Assembly: GCA_017307755.1 (NCBI GenBank)
Contig: JAFKGQ010000004.1
Coordinates: 681,366-745,365 of the forward strand
Direction of reading: 5' to 3'
Length of the DNA stretch: 64,000 bases
Origin: Chitinophagaceae bacterium
Lineage (GTDB): Bacteria; Bacteroidota; Bacteroidia; Chitinophagales; Chitinophagaceae
Position numbers and translations under genes: made by a program. Positions 59,028 through 64,000 of this stretch are shown one piece after another (the stretch's first letter is position 1; every line of letters begins with the position of its first letter). A model generated the notes under the pieces. It was not told where the DNA came from and ran no database searches. It saw only the letters and a program-made list of their open reading frames with translations.

Positions 59028-62000
59028 ATGTATCGAAAATCGATTACGCCACTGCTGGTGATGTTTTTTTCAATTACATCGACCATCGGCTTCGCACAAA
59101 ATGTCAGTCTTAAGACGACCAACACTTCAGTACGATCGGTGTTTGCGGAAATAAAGAAACAGACGGGGTATACATTCTTTTATGACCCCGACCTGCTGGA
59201 CAAAACAAAAAAAATAACGATCAATGTAAAGGACAGACCTCTCGGGGAAGTGCTGGAGCTGCTGTTCAAAGATCAGCCTATTTCCTATTCGCTGGTGGGA
59301 AAACTGATAACACTATCAAAAAAGAGCATTTTTGCGACGCCAAAATTTATAATTCCCGTTGTCAGAGTATCAGGACGAGTACGGAACAAACTCGATCAGC
59401 CGTTGGAAGGCGCAAGCATCATGATCCTGCATGTAAACAGCGGTACATTGACCGATGTCAAGGGCGTATTTACCCTGGATAAGGTCAGGCTGACCGACAC
59501 GCTTGTTGTCAGCATGATCGGGTACAAAACTGATAGGATGGCCGTACCTCCGTCAGGTGATCTCAGTATCGTTTTGAAGGATGCCGTCGATAAACTGGAT
59601 GAAGTGATAAAAACGGCCTATGGAAGAACCAGCCGGCGCCTGGCCACCGGGGATATCGCTAAAGTAACCGCGGAGGAAATAGAGAAGCAGCCTGTCCTGA
59701 ACCCTATGCTGGCGCTGCAGGGAAGGGTGCCAGGGTTGGTGGTCACACCGTATTCAGGATATGCCAGCAGTCCTGTAAAGGTGGAATTGAGAGGTAGAAG
59801 CGATCTGAACCCTTCCTCGACATCCGACCCATTATATGTGATCGACGGGGTGCCCATAACCATACTCGAAATGTCCAATAAGAGTAGTTATGTCTTTGGT
59901 TCACAGGGGTTCAACCAGGGAGTGTCGGGCTTTACAAATGGACAAAGCCCTTTATTTAGCATCAATCCAAAAGATATAGAAAGCATCGAAGTATTAAAAG
60001 ATGCCGGCGCTACCGCTATCTATGGTTCACGGGGAGCAAAAGGCGTTATCCTGATCACTACCAAGAAAGGAAAACAAGGGCCTGCGCAACTCAATCTCAG
60101 TCTCCGGCAGGGGATCACTAAGAACACCAGCTACTGGGATATGCTGAATACGAGCCAGTATTTTCAGATGCGGCGGGAGGCGCTCAAGAATGATGCTATC
60201 ACGCCCAATGTATTGATTGCCCCCGATCTGCTGCTATGGGATTCCACACGTTATACGGATTGGCAGAGGGCTGCTTATGGCGGCACGGGAAAATATACCG
60301 ACGTATCAATGTCGTTGTCCGGCGGCAGCGCCCAAACGACATTCAGCCTTAGAGGCGGATATTCCCGGGTAACGGATATTACGACCACGTCCGGAAGTAC
60401 ACAGAGAGCCACGATCAATTCAGTCACCAGCTATCGCAGCCTCAATAACAAACTGGATCTTTCGTTCACCACCGCCCTCTCCTACTCGGATGTGGATGTG
60501 GTCGGTTTTCCAGGTGGCGCTGCTGTCAGCGCACTGCCACCCAATGCACCGTCTATGTTTTCCGGGAATAGGAACCTGAACTGGGAGGGATGGAACAAGG
60601 GAATGAGTCCCTATTTCGCTGTGGTCAGCTACCCATTTGGCTCGATAAAACAAACCACTCCTCAAAAAACCAATTATCTGAATGCCAACTTTAAGATCGG
60701 GTACAGGATATTCAGCAACCTGTTGTTTTCAACGAGCTTTGGCTATGATGATGCACATAATAACTCAAGCTACTTCAATCCAATCACTGCACAAAGCCCC
60801 CTCCTGAATCCAACGGGCCAGGCCTATTTCAGTACAACTGACAACACCAACTGGACCGTCGAGCCAAAGCTCGACTACACCGTGCTGATAGGTAGTGGAA
60901 AACTGGGTATCCTGGCAGGCGGTACCTTTCAATCTACGGCAACGCATCTTAAGATGCAGAGTGGTTTTGGGTATACCAACGATTATCTGCTGGGTTCCAT
61001 CGCAGCCGCCCCTATCAGTAAGAACACTGCTGACGACAGGTTTAAAAAATACGTGGGTGTATTCGCCAATATAAACTATAACCTGTACAACAAATATATT
61101 CTGGACCTGAGCGCCAGAAGGGACGGGTCTTCCCGTTTTGGACCGGGCAGACAATTCGGGAATTTTGGGTCTATGGCGTTCGCCTGGATAGGCTCCGAAG
61201 AAAAATGGCTAAAGGAGGCGCTGCCATCCTGGATGAATTTTGTGAAGCTCCGTGGCAGCTATGGTATAACGGGCAGCGATGGCATCGGTGATTACCAGTA
61301 TATTTCATTGTGGAACCCGCTGGGCGTTTCTATCGTTAGCCAACCCGATTACGGTGGTATTTCACCGTTGATCAGTATCCAGGCCGTCAATCCCCGGTTC
61401 CAATGGCAAACCAACAAAAAACTGGAAGGAGCCCTGGAGCTTGGTTTTTTTGATGATAACCGTATCAATCTGTCGATCGCCTGGTACCGCGAGCGTACAG
61501 GCAATCAGTTGGTACCTTATCCGACACCGCTGCTCACCGGCTTTGGTACCGTCACCGCCAACTCCCCTGCCCTTGTTCAAAACTCCGGCGTGGAGGGCGC
61601 TGTACGTGCCACTATCATTCAAACAAAGAACTTCACCTGGTCTGCAGACTTCAATATCGCCGTCAACAGGAACAAACTACTGGCCTTCCCCAACCTGGAC
61701 AAATCGCCCTATGCAACCTTATATAGAGTAGGTTCCCCGACAACGATCAGTTTTGCGCTTCATTACACAGGCGTAGACCCCCTCACCGGCGAATATACCT
61801 ATCAGGATTTCAATCACGACGGCAAGATATATTACGATGCATCTATCACACCCGGCATTTTAAACGACGACCGGCGTATCGTTATCGATTACGCCCCTAA
61901 GTATTCGGGAGGTTTTGGCACTCAATTCGGCTATAAAGGGGTTCAGCTTGGTCTTAACTTCAGTTTTGTCAAACAAAAAGGGGTAAACTCATTGTTGACT

Positions 62001-62363
62001 TCCCCGGCAGGAGGCGCCTCGAATATATCGACTGAAATATTTAAGGGCCGCTGGCAAAATCCCGGGGACCGGGCTGCTTATGCAAGGTTTACCACTGCCC
62101 CACAGAATTCCGACTATAACTTTTCCTCTTCCGACGGCGTTGTCGTCGATGCGTCCTATCTGCGTCTCAATACGCTGGCCATCAGCTATGCCCTGCCGCA
62201 AAAGGTGGTGAAAAAAACGGGGGCAAAAGGATGTGTTTTTTCTATTCAGGCTCAAAATGTATTTACGATCACCGGATCTAAAGGACCCGACCCGGGTATC
62301 ACCGGCTTTGGGACCATGCCGATCCCCAGAACGATCACAGGGGACTTATCTTTTAACTTTTAA
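59028..62363 (+). CDS. SusC/RagA-family TonB-linked outer-membrane receptor with STN domain
   Basis: 1111 residues from ATG 59028 (58989 also open). Signal peptide, then an STN signalling domain (about 25-95, VRSVFAEIKKQTGYTFFYDP), a CarboxypepD_reg-like domain (about 110-185, VSGRVRNKLDQPLEGASI), and the SusC-type plug with LQGRVPGLVVT, LRGRSDLNPSSTSDPLYVID and ESIEVLKDAGATAIYGSRGA. The barrel ends TITGDLSFNF. The STN domain contacts FecR when the ligand binds. SusC imports a glycan or peptide substrate with SusD, which follows 10 bp later. Confidence 0.95.
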   Translation: MYRKSITPLLVMFFSITSTIGFAQNVSLKTTNTSVRSVFAEIKKQTGYTFFYDPDLLDKTKKITINVKDRPLGEVLELLFKDQPISYSLVGKLITLSKKSIFATPKFIIPVVRVSGRVRNKLDQPLEGASIMILHVNSGTLTDVKGVFTLDKVRLTDTLVVSMIGYKTDRMAVPPSGDLSIVLKDAVDKLDEVIKTAYGRTSRRLATGDIAKVTAEEIEKQPVLNPMLALQGRVPGLVVTPYSGYASSPVKVELRGRSDLNPSSTSDPLYVIDGVPITILEMSNKSSYVFGSQGFNQGVSGFTNGQSPLFSINPKDIESIEVLKDAGATAIYGSRGAKGVILITTKKGKQGPAQLNLSLRQGITKNTSYWDMLNTSQYFQMRREALKNDAITPNVLIAPDLLLWDSTRYTDWQRAAYGGTGKYTDVSMSLSGGSAQTTFSLRGGYSRVTDITTTSGSTQRATINSVTSYRSLNNKLDLSFTTALSYSDVDVVGFPGGAAVSALPPNAPSMFSGNRNLNWEGWNKGMSPYFAVVSYPFGSIKQTTPQKTNYLNANFKIGYRIFSNLLFSTSFGYDDAHNNSSYFNPITAQSPLLNPTGQAYFSTTDNTNWTVEPKLDYTVLIGSGKLGILAGGTFQSTATHLKMQSGFGYTNDYLLGSIAAAPISKNTADDRFKKYVGVFANINYNLYNKYILDLSARRDGSSRFGPGRQFGNFGSMAFAWIGSEEKWLKEALPSWMNFVKLRGSYGITGSDGIGDYQYISLWNPLGVSIVSQPDYGGISPLISIQAVNPRFQWQTNKKLEGALELGFFDDNRINLSIAWYRERTGNQLVPYPTPLLTGFGTVTANSPALVQNSGVEGAVRATIIQTKNFTWSADFNIAVNRNKLLAFPNLDKSPYATLYRVGSPTTISFALHYTGVDPLTGEYTYQDFNHDGKIYYDASITPGILNDDRRIVIDYAPKYSGGFGTQFGYKGVQLGLNFSFVKQKGVNSLLTSPAGGASNISTEIFKGRWQNPGDRAAYARFTTAPQNSDYNFSSSDGVVVDASYLRLNTLAISYALPQKVVKKTGAKGCVFSIQAQNVFTITGSKGPDPGITGFGTMPIPRTITGDLSFNF

Positions 62364-62373
62364 CAGGATAGAT

Positions 62374-63861
62374 ATGCGCATTCATACATCAACTATTATT
62401 TTTTTCCTGATTACGTATTTGTCCTCTTGCTCAAAGATGATCAGTATTCCGGAACCTACCAACAGCATCACGATCCCGAAAGTGTTTGGTTCGGATGCTA
62501 CTGCGACATCTGCCATGGCGGGGGTATATACACAGCTCATCAACGGAACAGATGGCTTACGCACCGGTAATTTTGCCACCACTACATTCAGCTGCGGGCT
62601 AACCACGATCCTGGCCGGTCTGTCATCCGACGAGCTGCAGACATCAACCGTCAATAACACTTTGTATCAGATCTCCGCAAATAATGTTACGGCAAAATTG
62701 GCCGACCAGTCTTATATCCCCACACTATGGACAAGCGCCTACACCATTGGTATTTATGGCGCCAATGCGATCCTGGAAGGGGTCGATGCTTCCCATTCGC
62801 CCGACCTGACCGACAGCACCAGAAAACAACTGACAGGAGAAGCTAAGTTCATACGCGCTTTTTGCCATTTTTATCTCACCAATTTTTTTGGGGATGTACC
62901 GCTGGTGCTTACAACCGATTTTAACAAAACCTCCAACCTGGCAAGGACAAAGCAAGCCGATGTATACAATCAGATCATACAGGACCTGAAAGACGCCCAG
63001 GCTCTTTTACCCGACAACTACATAAGCGCGGGACAACGGATAAGACCCAACAAGTGGGCGGCAGCCGCACTGTTAGCCAGGGTTTATCTCTATACGGGAG
63101 ATTATACCAATGCATCTATACAGGCTGGCGCGGTGATCAGTCATGCAGAGCTATACCATTTAGAACCTGATCTGAACAATGTGTTCCTGACCACCAGTAA
63201 CGAAGCGATCTGGCAACTGCAACAGAATACCGCTGTCACCAACCTGGGAAATGCCACTCCTGAAGGCGCACTCATGCTGCCAAACCCGCTGCACACAGGG
63301 AGGCCTTTTTTGGTATTTTTAACCAGCCGGCTGGTGAATGCGTTTGAACCAGGCGACAAGCGAAGGGCGAATTGGATCGACAGCACCGATTATACACCTG
63401 ATCCCAGCATACCCTCTTCCACCTTTTACTTCCCTTATAAATATAAAACAGGCGTCTATAACCATACACTGGGCGGGGTCGCCACTGAATATTATATGGT
63501 GTTAAGGCTGGCAGAGCAATACCTGATACGCGCAGAGGCGGCAACGAATGGGGGGGCGGGCGGCGATAACGCTGCCATTGCGGATATAAATGCTATCCGC
63601 AGCCGGGCCGGGTTGACAGATCTGCCGGGTAACCTATCAAATACGGACCTTAAAGCCGCCCTATCCAAAGAATGGCAAAGAGAGTTCTTTTGCGAGTGGG
63701 GGCATCGCTGGTTCAATCTTAAAAGGACAGGTCAGGCACATGATGTCCTGTCCGTCATCCCTGTAAAACAACCCTGGAAAGGCGACTACCAACTGCTGTA
63801 TCCCATCCCTACCCAGGAGATCATCTACGATCATTATCTCATCCAAAACACCGGGTATTGA
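62374..63861 (+). CDS. SusD/RagB-family nutrient-binding lipoprotein
   Basis: 495 residues from ATG 62374; open upstream frame overlaps the receptor. Lipobox in FFLITYLSSCSK. SusD features: AFCHFYLTNFFGDVPLVLTT with the conserved YF-GDVPL turn, PNKWAAAALLARVYLYTGDY, and the RagB C-terminus YMVLRLAEQYLIRAEA to IPVKQPWKGDYQLLYPIPTQ. It caps the SusC barrel as a surface lid that binds the substrate. Complete; the gene stops 139 bp before the window edge. A glycoside hydrolase might follow outside the window. Confidence 0.95.
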   Translation: MRIHTSTIIFFLITYLSSCSKMISIPEPTNSITIPKVFGSDATATSAMAGVYTQLINGTDGLRTGNFATTTFSCGLTTILAGLSSDELQTSTVNNTLYQISANNVTAKLADQSYIPTLWTSAYTIGIYGANAILEGVDASHSPDLTDSTRKQLTGEAKFIRAFCHFYLTNFFGDVPLVLTTDFNKTSNLARTKQADVYNQIIQDLKDAQALLPDNYISAGQRIRPNKWAAAALLARVYLYTGDYTNASIQAGAVISHAELYHLEPDLNNVFLTTSNEAIWQLQQNTAVTNLGNATPEGALMLPNPLHTGRPFLVFLTSRLVNAFEPGDKRRANWIDSTDYTPDPSIPSSTFYFPYKYKTGVYNHTLGGVATEYYMVLRLAEQYLIRAEAATNGGAGGDNAAIADINAIRSRAGLTDLPGNLSNTDLKAALSKEWQREFFCEWGHRWFNLKRTGQAHDVLSVIPVKQPWKGDYQLLYPIPTQEIIYDHYLIQNTGY

Positions 63862-64000
63862 GTGTCCTGAATGGACAGCGAGTTCGAATTAGTTCTTTGA
63901 GCGAGCAGTTCAATGCTCGGTAAATGATGGTGGCGGGCCCACCGGAGGCGGCTATCAGGAGCAGCCTTCAAACCACCTTTAGCTGCTGCAATCAAGAGTT
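63862..64000. other. Non-coding window edge
   Basis: 139 bp after SusD with no terminator or ORF recognised. It holds short inverted pieces (GCGAGCAG, GGTGGCGGGCCCACCGG near 63930) without a T-run. Confidence 0.4.

Noticed and set aside
1..64000. CRISPR array, phage or transposase genes
   Set aside because: No regularly spaced direct repeats of 20-40 bp and no transposase or integrase motif (DDE, HUH, tyrosine recombinase) were seen in any translated frame.

Overview
The window looks like a chromosomal segment of a Bacteroidota bacterium, most likely family Chitinophagaceae. Supporting signs are a SusC/SusD pair behind an ECF sigma factor and FecR-type anti-sigma factor, a further TonB receptor paired with a DUF4249 lipoprotein, a type IX secretion (T9SS) C-terminal sorting domain, a propeller-type hybrid sensor kinase with a LytTR regulator, a FISUMP-domain protein, a DUF1800 protein, and promoters of the TTG-N20-TAnnTTTG type. 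Base composition is moderate except for an AT-rich patch at about 37.1-39.6 kb. Family assignment rests on protein types only.

Layout. 0-13.6 kb is mostly cell-envelope genes on the plus strand: an NmrA-like reductase, a surface-repeat protein, a TonB receptor with DUF4249 lipoprotein, a VCBS/ASPIC protein, an OmpA-like lipoprotein, a FecA-like receptor and a DUF1800 protein. 13.7-14.7 kb is an SdpR/SdpI-like regulator and membrane protein pair behind a palindrome. 14.8-19.0 kb is a tight three-gene run of exported proteins (seven-repeat lipoprotein, FISUMP protein, TlpA-like thioredoxin), facing a LytTR/propeller-kinase pair (19.0-22.9 kb). 23.1-36.6 kb mixes a T9SS cargo protein, small membrane proteins between repeated sequence boxes, and housekeeping genes (PurU, SerA, Nnr).

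A tRNA-Pro(CGG) at 36.77 kb marks the start of an accessory stretch. The last 15 bases of the tRNA are duplicated 190 bp downstream, a structured palindromic element lies between the copies, and an AT-rich island (DUF5710 protein, YhcG-type PD-(D/E)XK protein) follows. The island is bracketed by two related hairpins. A second copy of the palindromic element sits at 45.0-45.1 kb.

39.8-57.0 kb is a patchwork of small regulator-plus-enzyme modules: AraC with an amidohydrolase, HxlR with NmrA reductase and an NTF2-like protein, SDR with AraC, HxlR with quinone oxidoreductase, an ANT(6)-like nucleotidyltransferase, and an SDR/SRPBCC pair. 57.1-63.9 kb is a complete ECF sigma/FecR/SusC/SusD locus for regulated uptake of a polymer or oligomer. 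No degradative enzyme lies inside the window, so its substrate cannot be read.

No CRISPR array, transposase, integrase or rRNA was seen. The most unusual signals are the tRNA-linked palindromic repeat family, the bracketed two-gene module at 24.6-25.8 kb, perfectly back-to-back overlapping promoters at 46.7 kb, and an ATG-TGA at the 5' end of the propeller kinase that leaves its export signal without a normal start codon.
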